A stretch of DNA of 64,000 nucleotides, from NCBI RefSeq assembly GCF_013283785.1, contig NZ_JABCPZ010000015.1, forward strand, positions 21,494-85,493, in the 5' to 3' direction. Each line of letters opens with the position of its first letter. The first letter of the stretch is position 1. The notes beneath the pieces were generated by a model. That model did not search any database and had not been told where the DNA came from. It was given only the letters and a program-made list of their open reading frames with translations. The stretch comes from Nonomuraea antri. Lineage in GTDB: Bacteria; Actinomycetota; Actinomycetes; Streptosporangiales; Streptosporangiaceae. This document shows positions 52,367 through 60,643 of the stretch, in pieces. The position numbers and the translations under genes were made by a program.

Positions 52367-53289
52367 CCGGCGCCGCTCAGGAGCCGGCCATCGGGCCGGT
52401 CCTGGGCGCGGCGTCAGGGCTGGGACGGACGGCGGCGCTGGGCGCGGCGTCAGGGCTGGGGCGGACGGCGGCGCTGGCCGTCGCGTGCGCGCGCGACCTG
52501 ACCAGGCACGCCGCCGAACATCGTGACCTGTTCCCCGAGCGTCCCTTCGACCCGGGTTTCTTCCACTCGCTCGGGCTGGTCAGCGCGTTCGGCTCGCCGG
52601 GCGCGACGGTGGACGGGCTGCGCCCGGTCGGCCGGGCCTCGCTCTGGGTGTTCGCCGCCGACCTGCTGATCGACCACGTCGCGAAGACGCGCGAGGAGGT
52701 GACCGCGCTGGTCGCGGAATGCCTGGCCGTGGCCGCCGGCGCCGAGCCCGCGACGCCCGTCACCCGGTTCCTGGCCGGACTGCGCGACCACGCCGCCGCC
52801 GGGACGGGGACGCTCGGCGCCGACCCGCGCTGGCGCGACCAGCTCGCCCGGATGCTCACCGCCATGGCCGCCGAGTGGGACTGGCGCGCCGGCGACGTCC
52901 GGATCGGCCTGGACGACTACCTGGCCAACGCCGGCAGCTGCGGCTCCTCGTTCGTCAACCTCACGCACTGGCTGGCCACCGGCGACGACTGGACGCGCGC
53001 CCACCTGGACGAGGTGCGCGCGGCCGGCGACGAGGCCCAGCGTTACCTGCGCCTGCTGAACGACCTGACCACGTACGACAGAGAGGCCCGCTGGGGCGAC
53101 GCCAACGCCCTGACGCTGGGCGCGGACCGCGACGAGGTGACCAGGCGGATGGCCGGGCACGCGGGCACGGCCGCCGAGCTGATCGGCGGCCTGCGCGGCC
53201 CGAGCCCGGCGACCGCTCTCTACCTGGAGCGGCAGCTCGGCTTCAACACCGGTTTCTACGGCGTCTCGGACTACTGGGGAGAGCTGTGA
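52363..53289 (+). CDS. Class I terpene synthase (diterpene type) with variant Asp-rich motif
   Basis: A 308-aa class I terpene synthase fold. The NSE motif is intact as NDLTTYDRE (Asn233, Thr237, Glu241). The first Asp-rich motif is unusual: ADLLIDHVAKTREE (Asp100, Asp104) instead of DDxxD. The C-terminus GFYGVSDYW replaces the usual RY pair. It presumably ionises the diphosphate formed by the class II cyclase and completes the diterpene. Residues 14-37 hold a duplicated 12-residue unit (LGAASGLGRTAA twice). It overlaps the P450 stop and the class II cyclase start by 4 bp each. Confidence 0.8.
   Translation: MTGAAQEPAIGPVLGAASGLGRTAALGAASGLGRTAALAVACARDLTRHAAEHRDLFPERPFDPGFFHSLGLVSAFGSPGATVDGLRPVGRASLWVFAADLLIDHVAKTREEVTALVAECLAVAAGAEPATPVTRFLAGLRDHAAAGTGTLGADPRWRDQLARMLTAMAAEWDWRAGDVRIGLDDYLANAGSCGSSFVNLTHWLATGDDWTRAHLDEVRAAGDEAQRYLRLLNDLTTYDREARWGDANALTLGADRDEVTRRMAGHAGTAAELIGGLRGPSPATALYLERQLGFNTGFYGVSDYWGEL
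52402..52473 (+). repeat. In-frame 36-bp tandem duplication inside the class I terpene synthase gene
   Basis: Units at 52402-52437 and 52438-52473 differ at one synonymous base (GGA versus GGG). Each encodes the same 12 residues (LGAASGLGRTAA) near the N-terminus, before the catalytic domain. The near identity suggests a recent duplication. Confidence 0.9.
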
Positions 53290-54809
53290 ACATCAAGCGC
53301 GAGGCCGACGCCTTGGTCGCGACGCTCATGGCCACGCCGTGGGGCCAGGTGTCGGCCTCGATCTACGAGACGGGGCGGCTGATCACGCTGGCGCCCTGGC
53401 TCACCGGGCACCGGGAACGCATCGCGTACCTGCTGAACAGCCAGCGTCCGGACGGTTCGTGGGGCGCGCCGGGCGGCTACGGCCTGGTGCCCACGCTGAG
53501 CGCCACCGAGGCGTTGCTGTCCGCCGCGTCCGGCGGCGGTCCCGAGGACGAGCCGCTGTGCGAGCCGGCGCTCAGGGGGCTGGCCGCGCTGCGTGAGCGG
53601 CTGCCCACGGCGGAGCTGCCGGACATGCCGGCTCTGGACCTGATCGTCCCGTCGCTGGTGACGCTCATCAACGCGCACGGCGTGGGCGAGCCGCTCGCCC
53701 TGCCCGCCGGCCTGGACTTCTCCCGTTACGAACGCGTCCAGCACGTGGTGGCCTCGGGCGCGGAACTGCCGGAGAAGCTGCTGCACGCGCTGGAGGTGGC
53801 CGGGCCCGCGGCCGGCGGGGCGAGCGTGCGGCCGACCGCCATCGGCACCATCGGCGCCTCGCCCGCCGCCACCGCCGCCTGGCTGGTGCGCGACGTCTGG
53901 CCGGGCGGCCCGGCATTCCTGGACGCCGACCTGGTCAGGAGCCACCTGGAGGCGGTCGCGCTGCGATACGGCGGCCCGGTGCCGGTCGGGTTGCCGATCA
54001 CCGTGTTCGAACGCGGCTGGGTGCTGAGCTGGCTGACCAGGGCGGGCATCCCGGTCGACGTGCCGCCGGAGATGGTGGCCGACCTGCGCGCGGCGATCGG
54101 TCCGCGCGGCGCCTCGGCCGGGCCAGGGCTGCCCGCCGACGCCGACACCACGTCGGTGGCGCTGTACGCGCTGGCCCTGCTCGGCCTGCCCCGCGACCCG
54201 GAGAGCCTGCTGAACTTCGACGCCGGCACCCACTTCTGCACCTGGCAGGGCGAGGACGGCTTCTCGATCAGCGTCCAGGCGCACGTGCTCGACGCGTTCG
54301 GCGCGTACGCGGCGGCCAGGCCGGAGCGGGCGGCGGCGTACCTGCCGGTGATCGACCGGCTGGCGCGGCTGCTGGCCGAACGGCAGCAGCCCGACGGGAG
54401 CTGGGACGACCGCTGGCACGCCTCCCCCTACTACGCGACGCTGAGCTGCGTGCTGGCGCTCGGCGAGTACGGCGGCCCGCACGCGGGCGACGCGGTGGCC
54501 AGGGCCAGGGCGTGGGTGCTCGACACCCAGCGGCCGGACGGCTCGTGGGGGCGGTGGGACGGCACGGTCGAGGAGACGGCGTACGCGGTGCAGGCGTTGC
54601 TGCTACCGACCCAGTCCGGGAGCGGGGCCGAGGCCAGGGCTGCTGCCCGTGGTTATGAGTATTTACGCTCCTCGGGCGAAATGTCGGATTATCCGCCCCT
54701 CTGGCATGACAAGGACCTTTACACCCCGATAGCCATAGTCAAGGCGGCGACCCTGGCGGCGCTTTATCTGACCGCACAACATCCGACCACTCAAGAAATT
54801 CGGACTTAG
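53286..54809 (+). CDS. Class II diterpene cyclase (copalyl diphosphate synthase-like)
   Basis: A 507-aa alpha-barrel terpene cyclase of the bg-domain type. The protonation motif reads DADT (Asp285, Asp287, Thr288; PADADTTSVAL) instead of DxDD; the central acid is kept. QW-like repeats QRPDGSWG (about 53), QQPDGSWDDRW (about 368) and QRPDGSWGRW (about 418) are present. No class I domain is fused, so ionisation falls to the preceding gene. The GTG at 53286 overlaps the upstream stop. It should protonate and cyclise GGPP to a bicyclic diphosphate; the exact skeleton is unknown. Confidence 0.85.
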   Translation: MNIKREADALVATLMATPWGQVSASIYETGRLITLAPWLTGHRERIAYLLNSQRPDGSWGAPGGYGLVPTLSATEALLSAASGGGPEDEPLCEPALRGLAALRERLPTAELPDMPALDLIVPSLVTLINAHGVGEPLALPAGLDFSRYERVQHVVASGAELPEKLLHALEVAGPAAGGASVRPTAIGTIGASPAATAAWLVRDVWPGGPAFLDADLVRSHLEAVALRYGGPVPVGLPITVFERGWVLSWLTRAGIPVDVPPEMVADLRAAIGPRGASAGPGLPADADTTSVALYALALLGLPRDPESLLNFDAGTHFCTWQGEDGFSISVQAHVLDAFGAYAAARPERAAAYLPVIDRLARLLAERQQPDGSWDDRWHASPYYATLSCVLALGEYGGPHAGDAVARARAWVLDTQRPDGSWGRWDGTVEETAYAVQALLLPTQSGSGAEARAAARGYEYLRSSGEMSDYPPLWHDKDLYTPIAIVKAATLAALYLTAQHPTTQEIRT

Positions 54810-54943
54810 CGTATCTTACTATGAATTACCCGGCTTGAGTGGGGTTTGCCCCGTTGCTATGGTGTTCCGGGCATCGGATCAAGGGCGCTCCTAACTGCCT
54901 TGACTCCGCGCTTTGACGCAACCCCCTAATCTGGACGGCTGAT

Positions 54944-57310
54944 ATGCGTTTGCGCAACTCGCGCGTGCGGACAAAAGTGACAGCTCTCCTGGTGTCGCTC
55001 GTCGCGCTGTGGGCTTTCGCCGCCTGGGTGACGCTGCGTGAAGGCGTGAACCTGATCGGCGCCAACACGGTCTACAGCGGCGCGGTCGAACCCAGCGAAC
55101 GCCTGCGCTCAGAACTGCAGCGCGAGCGCCGCCTCACCCTGGTCGCCCTGGGCAACGGCGCCACGACCCCGGACAAGGCCCTGCGCGACCAGCGGGCCAG
55201 GACCGACGTCGCGCACCAGGAACTGGTGAAGTCGGCCACCACCACCACGGTCGAACTGGCCTCCGACGACACGCTGAGAAAGCGGCTGCGCGAGGCGTTC
55301 ACCCGCGTGGAGAGCCTGCGGGCGACCAGGAAGGCGGTCGACGCGCGCGCGACCGACCGCACCAGGACCGCCGACGCCTACAGCGACGTCATCGACGCGC
55401 TCTTCCGCGTGTTCGACTCGGTCGCCGCGCTCGACGACAAGGAGATCGCCAAGGACGCCCGCACCATGCTCGCCGTCAGCCGCGCGGCCGAATACCTGGC
55501 CCGTGAAGACGCGCTGGTCGCCGGCGCCCTGGCCAAGGGCGAGCTGACGCCCGCCGAGCGCACCGAGTTCGTGCGCATCTCCGGCGTGTCCGTCTTCACG
55601 CTGGAGCAGGCCGCCGCCCAGCTCCCGGAAGCACAGGCGGCCGCCTACGAGGCGTGGCGGACCAGCCGTCCGGTGACGCAGTTGCGCGCGCTGGAGGCCA
55701 AGCTCACCGAGCAGGCGGAGACCGGGTTCGGGCCGGTGGTGACCGCCGCCGAGTGGCGGGGCGCGATCGAGCCGGCCCGGGCCGGCCTGGAGAAGGTCAT
55801 CCTGGACGGCGGCGCGAGCCTGCTCGACCGGGCGGTCCCCGGCGCGGTCGGCGTCATCGTCCGGCTGGTGCTGGCCGGCGGGCTCGGCCTGATCGCGGTC
55901 ATCGCCTCGATCATCCTGTCGATCACCACCACCAAGTCGCTGCTGGCCCAGCTGAAGAAGCTGCGCGACGCCGCGCACGAGCTGTCGGACGAGCGGCTGC
56001 CCGGCGTGGTCGAGCGCATCGGCCACGGCGAGGAGGTGGACCTGGCCAAGGAGGCCCCCGACCTGGACTTCGGCGACGACGAGATCGGGCAGGTGGGCCA
56101 GGCGTTCAACACCGTCCAGCGCACCGCCGTGGCGGTCGCGGCCGAGCAGGCCGAGCTGCGCCGCAGCATTCGCGACATCCTGCTGAGCCTGGCCCGCAGG
56201 ACTCAGAGCCTGGTGCATCGCCAGCTCACCGTGCTCGACGTGATGGAGCGCCGCGAGACCGACCCGCAGGAGCTGAAGGAGCTCTTCAGGCTCGACCACC
56301 TGGCCATCCGCATGCGGCGCAACGCCGAGAACCTCATCGTCTTGTCCGGCTCGTCCCCGGCGCGAACCTGGCGCCGCTCGGTGCCCATGGTGGACGTCGT
56401 GCGCGGCGCGCTGGCCGAGGTCGAGGACTACACCCGGGTCTCGCTGCTGCCGATGGGCGAGGTCGTGCTGATCGGCCGGGCCGTGGGTGACGTCATCCAC
56501 CTGCTCGCCGAGGTGATCGAGAACGCCGTCTCGTTCTCGCCGCCCTACACGAACGTGCAGGTGAGCGGGCAGCTGGTGGCCAACGGCTACGTGGTCGAGA
56601 TCGAGGACCGCGGCCTGGGCATGAAGCCCGAGGACCTGGCCGAGGCCAACGAGCGCATCTCCGACCCGCCCGAGTTCCGCATCACCGGCACCGCCAGGCT
56701 GGGCCTGTACGTGGTCAGCCAGCTGGCCAGGCGGCACGACATCCAGGTCGTGCTGAAGGCCTCGCCGTACGGCGGGACCACGGTCGTGGTGCTGCTGCCG
56801 CAGGAGCTCGTCGAGGTGGACCCGAACCCGGCCTACCCCGACGGCGACCCGGGTCTGGGCCTGCCGCGCAGGACCAGCGCGGTGGCCACGGCGGTGCGCC
56901 CCGCGCCGGCCGCAGAACGGGTGCGCGCGCTCCGGGTCGCCCCCGCTCCGGAGCCGGAACGGCCCGGGGAACGTCCGGGAGCGGAGGAGCAGGAGCCCAT
57001 AACGCGGCACGTGGGCGCCGAACCGGCGCCGAGCGGGACCGCGCCGGAGGCCGAACCCGCGCCCGATGCCGGACCCGCGCCGGCCGCGGCCGCGTTCACG
57101 CCGTCCGGCCTGCCGTTCCGCGTCCCTCAGACCAATCTCGCGCCGGCCCTGCGCGCCGAGACGCCCCCGCAGCCCGAACCCGAGGAGGACGATGACGAGC
57201 GCTCGCCGGAGGAGATCCGGGCGATGATGGGATCCCTGCAGTCGGGCACCCGGCTGGGCCGCACCGAGGCGGCCAGGCTGATGGAGGAGCAGTCGGGGGG
57301 CGAATCATGA
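54944..57310 (+). CDS. cvnA: Conservon sensor histidine kinase with NIT domain (CvnA-type)
   Basis: A 788-aa membrane kinase. A membrane segment (about residues 10-30), a large extracytoplasmic nitrate/nitrite-sensing-like helical region (about 45-290), and a second membrane segment (about 300-323) precede a HAMP-like region, a helical dimerisation domain (RRSIRDILLSLARRTQSLVHRQLTVLD) and a HATPase domain (VIHLLAEVIENAVSFSPP, EDRGLGM, ARLGLYVVSQLA). A long Pro/Ala tail ends the protein. This is the first gene of the four-gene conservon set found widely in actinomycetes, where it forms a membrane complex with the next three products. The ATG at 54944 is preceded by GGACGG. Confidence 0.9.
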   Translation: MRLRNSRVRTKVTALLVSLVALWAFAAWVTLREGVNLIGANTVYSGAVEPSERLRSELQRERRLTLVALGNGATTPDKALRDQRARTDVAHQELVKSATTTTVELASDDTLRKRLREAFTRVESLRATRKAVDARATDRTRTADAYSDVIDALFRVFDSVAALDDKEIAKDARTMLAVSRAAEYLAREDALVAGALAKGELTPAERTEFVRISGVSVFTLEQAAAQLPEAQAAAYEAWRTSRPVTQLRALEAKLTEQAETGFGPVVTAAEWRGAIEPARAGLEKVILDGGASLLDRAVPGAVGVIVRLVLAGGLGLIAVIASIILSITTTKSLLAQLKKLRDAAHELSDERLPGVVERIGHGEEVDLAKEAPDLDFGDDEIGQVGQAFNTVQRTAVAVAAEQAELRRSIRDILLSLARRTQSLVHRQLTVLDVMERRETDPQELKELFRLDHLAIRMRRNAENLIVLSGSSPARTWRRSVPMVDVVRGALAEVEDYTRVSLLPMGEVVLIGRAVGDVIHLLAEVIENAVSFSPPYTNVQVSGQLVANGYVVEIEDRGLGMKPEDLAEANERISDPPEFRITGTARLGLYVVSQLARRHDIQVVLKASPYGGTTVVVLLPQELVEVDPNPAYPDGDPGLGLPRRTSAVATAVRPAPAAERVRALRVAPAPEPERPGERPGAEEQEPITRHVGAEPAPSGTAPEAEPAPDAGPAPAAAAFTPSGLPFRVPQTNLAPALRAETPPQPEPEEDDDERSPEEIRAMMGSLQSGTRLGRTEAARLMEEQSGGES

Positions 57311-57723
57311 CCCCCGGCGCGGGCACCGACCTGAACTGGCTGCTCGACGACCTCATCGGGCGCATCGACGAGGCCGAGCACGCCATCGTGCTCTCCTCCG
57401 ACGGACTGCTCATGGCCTCGTCGGCCGGGCTGGAGCGCACCGACGGCGAACATCTGTCCGCCGTGGCCTCCGGGCTGCAGAGCCTGGCCAAGGGCGTCTC
57501 CGACTACGTCAGCGGCGGGCAGGTCAAGCAGACGGTGGTGGAGTGGCGTTCGCGCTTCCTCATCGTCACCACCGCCGGTCAGCGGGCCTGCCTGGCCGTC
57601 CTGTGCTCGCAGAGCGCCGACATCGGCCTGATCGCCTACGAGATGGCCATGCTCGTGGCCCGCGTCGGCCAGTACCTGACCTCGGGTGCCCGCGTGGACG
57701 CGGTGGCCAGGAGCGAACGGTGA
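57307..57723 (+). CDS. cvnB: Roadblock/LC7 domain protein (CvnB-type)
   Basis: A 138-aa roadblock/LC7 protein (LNWLLDDLIGRIDEAEHAIVLSSDGLLMASSAGL... core). In conservons it acts as a GTPase-modulating partner. It overlaps the kinase gene by 4 bp (ATGA) and is followed, also with overlap, by the DUF742 gene. Confidence 0.92.
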   Translation: MTPGAGTDLNWLLDDLIGRIDEAEHAIVLSSDGLLMASSAGLERTDGEHLSAVASGLQSLAKGVSDYVSGGQVKQTVVEWRSRFLIVTTAGQRACLAVLCSQSADIGLIAYEMAMLVARVGQYLTSGARVDAVARSER

Positions 57724-58109
57724 GCCCGACCGGCGGCGCCGGCGAGGAGCCGGCCGACGAGCATTGGATAGACCCGGAGATCATCCGCCCGTACGTGGTG
57801 ACGCGGGGCCGCACGCAGCCCGCCCACGGCAGGTTCGACCTGATCTCCATGGCACTCGCGGTGGGGCCGATGCCCGGGCCGGACTCCGGGCTCGACCCCG
57901 AGCACCTGTCGATACTGCGGCTGTGCCGTGAGCCGAAGTCCGTCGCCGAGATCGCGGCGCACCTGGACCTGCCCGCGGGCACGATCCGGGTGCTGCTCGG
58001 CGATCTGTTCGACCGCGAACTCGTCTCTGCCCAGGAACCCCGATCCGAGGTGGACATGCACGACATGAACATGTACAAGGCGGTGCTCGATGGTCTTCGC
58101 TCGCTCTGA
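57720..58109 (+). CDS. cvnC: DUF742 protein (CvnC-type)
   Basis: About 129 aa. The RPYVVTRGRTQPAHGRFDLISMALA segment and the winged-helix-like RLCREPKSVAEIAAHLDLPAGTIRVLLGDLFDRELV are typical of DUF742. The GTG at 57720 overlaps the roadblock stop. Its last 20 bp overlap the GTPase start. It is the third conservon gene and may couple the complex to DNA. Confidence 0.92.
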   Translation: MSPTGGAGEEPADEHWIDPEIIRPYVVTRGRTQPAHGRFDLISMALAVGPMPGPDSGLDPEHLSILRLCREPKSVAEIAAHLDLPAGTIRVLLGDLFDRELVSAQEPRSEVDMHDMNMYKAVLDGLRSL

Positions 58110-58677
58110 CCGTCCTCGTCTGCCCACGGCCATCAAGATCCTGGTCGCCGGCGGGTTCGGCGCGGGCAAGACCACGCTGGTCGGCGCGGTCTCGGAGACC
58201 AGGCCGCTGCGTACCGAGGAGATACTCACCGACCGCGGCGTGGGCATCGACGACCTCACCTCGGTCGAGGCCAAGCGCACCACCACGGTCGCCATGGACT
58301 TCGGCCGGATCACGCTGAACAACGACTACGTGCTGTACCTGTTCGGCACGCCGGGGCAGGAGCGGTTCTGGTTCGTCTGGGACGAGCTGGCCGAGGGCTC
58401 GCTGGGCGCGGTCATCCTGGCCGACACGCGGCGGCTGGCCGACTGCTTCCCCTCGGTCGACTACTTCGAGCGGCGCGGCACTCCGTTCGTGGTGGCGGTC
58501 AACTGCTTCGAGGACGCGCCCACGTTCGAGCTGGACGAGGTGCGGCTCGCGCTGCAGCTCGACCCGTCGATCCCGATCGTGTTGTGCGACGCCAGGAAGC
58601 GGAACTCCAGCAGGGAGGTCCTGATCACGCTGGTACAGCACTCGGCCAGGCTCCGCGCGGAGCCGGTGAGCACCTAG
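58090..58677 (+). CDS. cvnD: Small ATP/GTP-binding protein (CvnD-type)
   Basis: A 195-aa Ras-like GTPase. The P-loop GGFGAGKTT (about residues 21-29), switch region TTTVAMDFG and the G3-like DYVLYLFGTPGQERF are visible, followed by VAVNCFED as the G4-like strand. It is the fourth conservon gene and would cycle between nucleotide states under CvnB. Its stop overlaps the convergent MFS stop by 4 bp (CTAG). Confidence 0.92.
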   Translation: MVFARSDRPRLPTAIKILVAGGFGAGKTTLVGAVSETRPLRTEEILTDRGVGIDDLTSVEAKRTTTVAMDFGRITLNNDYVLYLFGTPGQERFWFVWDELAEGSLGAVILADTRRLADCFPSVDYFERRGTPFVVAVNCFEDAPTFELDEVRLALQLDPSIPIVLCDARKRNSSREVLITLVQHSARLRAEPVST

Positions 58678-60020
58678 CGCACTTCGCCGGCCGCGGGCGA
58701 GGGGACGTCTCCGTCCCCTCGCCCACCTGGCTCCTGCGCGGGTGACCCGGACGGGCCTGGCACGTCCGGTACGTCTGGCACGGCGGGCGCGTCCGGCCTC
58801 TGGCTGGCAGACAGAGGGCGGGAGGACAGGCGGCGGGCGGCGGGCACGAAAGCGACCGCCGCCACCAGCAGCACCGCGCCGGAGGCGACCAGCGAGCCCG
58901 CGACCCCCAGCCCGCCCGCCGCCGGGCCGCCGGCCGCGACCCCGACGATGGTGACGTTGACCATCACCGCGTTGAGCAGCCCCACCCCGCGCCCGCGCGT
59001 CTCCTCCGGCAGGTCGCGCAGCACCATGTTGGCCACCGGGACCTGGAACAGGCTCGCGAACGCCCCCATCAGCAGACACCAGCCGGCGATCACGCCGAGC
59101 GCCGGCCGGTCGCCCAGCCACGCGGGTGTCAGCAGTGCCGCGCCGAACAGGCCGCCGCAGGTCAGCAGCAGCCCGGGGGCGGCGCCGAAGCGCCTGATCA
59201 GCGCCGGCCCCAGCAGCGCGCCCAGGATCGCCCCGCCGGCCAGCAGCCCCTGCGCCGTGCCGTACTCCAGGGCCTGCAGGTCGAAGACGGTCAGCAACTG
59301 CGCGTTGACGTTGGTGGTGAACACCCCGCTGACCAGCATGACGGGCACCAGGAAGGCGAACAGGAACCGCAGGGTGGGCACCGCGAGCACGCCGCGCACC
59401 CCGGTGCGCAGCGCCGTCCAGTACGGCTCGGCCGCCCGCCCCGCCTGAGCCGGCCCGTCGCGCAGCACGCCCAGGCTGCCGAGCAGCAGCGCGGAGACGA
59501 CGAACGTGGCCGCGTTCAGCGTCAGCACGACCGGCGTGCTGCCCAGCGCCACCAGCACGCCGCCCAGCGCCGGGCCGAGCAGGTTGACCGTCTGGTTGGT
59601 GGTCTGGAACAACGCCACCGCGGACGGGATGTGATGCGAGCCGACGATCTTCGGGATGGCGGTGACCCGCGCGGTCTCGAACACCGCCTTGCCCGCACCC
59701 TCCAGCAGGATCAGCGCGAGCAGCCAGCCGATCGAGTCGAGCGCCGGGATCATGGCGAGCACCACGGGCACCCGCACCAGGTCGGAGCCGATCAGCAGCA
59801 GCCTGGCGGGCAGCCGGTCGGCCAGCGGCCCGACGAACGCGCCGAGCAACCCGGACGGCAGCAACTGCGACAACACGACCAGCGAGATGACGACCGGGCT
59901 GTCGGTGAGCCTGGCCGCCACGTAGACGAGGGTCACCCTGGTCATCGCGTCGCCGAGGAAGGAGACGACGACGGCCAGCCAGTAGCGCAGGTAGGTGCCG
60001 TCCTTGAGGAGTTCGATCAC
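58674..60020 (-). CDS. MFS exporter (12-TM)
   Basis: About 448 aa with around 12 hydrophobic helices and a Pro/Asp-rich cytoplasmic tail (from ~400). Motif A-like GPLADRLPARLLLIG and the N-terminal LRYWLAVVVSFLGDAMTRVTLVY resemble MFS_3 exporters of the enterobactin exporter/MefA type. The GTG at 60020 (VIELLKDGTYLRYW) is taken as the start from homology. Being convergent with the conservon, it may export the nearby diterpenoid, but that is only positional. Confidence 0.85.
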   Translation of the reverse strand: MIELLKDGTYLRYWLAVVVSFLGDAMTRVTLVYVAARLTDSPVVISLVVLSQLLPSGLLGAFVGPLADRLPARLLLIGSDLVRVPVVLAMIPALDSIGWLLALILLEGAGKAVFETARVTAIPKIVGSHHIPSAVALFQTTNQTVNLLGPALGGVLVALGSTPVVLTLNAATFVVSALLLGSLGVLRDGPAQAGRAAEPYWTALRTGVRGVLAVPTLRFLFAFLVPVMLVSGVFTTNVNAQLLTVFDLQALEYGTAQGLLAGGAILGALLGPALIRRFGAAPGLLLTCGGLFGAALLTPAWLGDRPALGVIAGWCLLMGAFASLFQVPVANMVLRDLPEETRGRGVGLLNAVMVNVTIVGVAAGGPAAGGLGVAGSLVASGAVLLVAAVAFVPAARRLSSRPLSASQRPDAPAVPDVPDVPGPSGSPAQEPGGRGDGDVPSPAAGEVR

Positions 60021-60286
60021 GGCACGACGGTAAGCGCCGCGACCACCGGGGACGTGCCGCTTACGCCCGCGGCGGATCCGCCCAGAGCGCACCCGGCCCA
60101 GAGCATGACGCCGTGAACGTCCCGCCTGGCCCGTTCGCCTGGCTCTGGCCCCGCGCCGCGACCGTTCGTCTTGCGAATGGGACCTTTCATCGCAAGCCCC
60201 CACCAACTGAACGCCGTTCGGCGTCACCTCGGCGAAGAACCCCGCTACGGATCTCCACGCCGGGTAGGTTGCGCTCTTACGTTGAG

Positions 60287-60302
60287 CGTGATCCGCATCA
60301 CA
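60287..60302. promoter_or_regulatory. CRP/GlxR-like palindrome upstream of the acetate permease operon
   Basis: CGTGATCCGCATCACA fits the GTGA-N6-TCAC consensus bound by CRP-family cAMP regulators. It lies just before the GGAGG ribosome-binding site of the DUF485 gene. Its closeness to the start suggests repression. In related actinobacteria the acetate uptake system is controlled by GlxR/CRP, which fits. Confidence 0.5.
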
Positions 60303-60313
60303 GTGGAGGTCTC

Positions 60314-60643
60314 GTGACGACTAGAGAACATGACGCATCGGTCTATGAACAAGTTCAGGAGAGCAGTGAATTCCAGGATCTGAAACGGCGCTTCCGCCGC
60401 TGGACCTTCCCCATGACCGTGGCGTTCCTGGCGTGGTACCTCCTCTACGTGGTGCTGTCCGGCTGGGCGCGTGACTTCATGGGCATCAAGCTGCTCGGTG
60501 AGATCAACGTCGGTCTGGTGCTCGGGTTGCTGCAGTTCGTGTCGACGTTCCTGATCGCCTGGGCCTACGCCAGGCACGCGGAGAAGAAGCTCGACCCCAT
60601 CGCCGACAAGCTCCGTCACGAGGTGGAGGAGAAGACTCAGTGA
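60314..60643 (+). CDS. DUF485 membrane protein, partner of the acetate permease
   Basis: About 109 aa with two membrane helices (about residues 34-53 and 64-90). The RRFRRWTFPMTVAFLAWYLLYVVLSGWARDFM segment is the DUF485 signature. Such proteins are nearly always encoded directly before ActP-type permeases. The GTG at 60314 has GGAGG 4 nt upstream. Its stop overlaps the permease start by 4 bp (GTGA). Confidence 0.92.
   Translation: MTTREHDASVYEQVQESSEFQDLKRRFRRWTFPMTVAFLAWYLLYVVLSGWARDFMGIKLLGEINVGLVLGLLQFVSTFLIAWAYARHAEKKLDPIADKLRHEVEEKTQ

Noticed and set aside
49864..54809. Carotenoid or hopanoid pathway reading of the terpene genes
   Set aside because: No phytoene synthase, desaturase or squalene-type cyclase is present; the paired class II/class I cyclases fit a diterpenoid.
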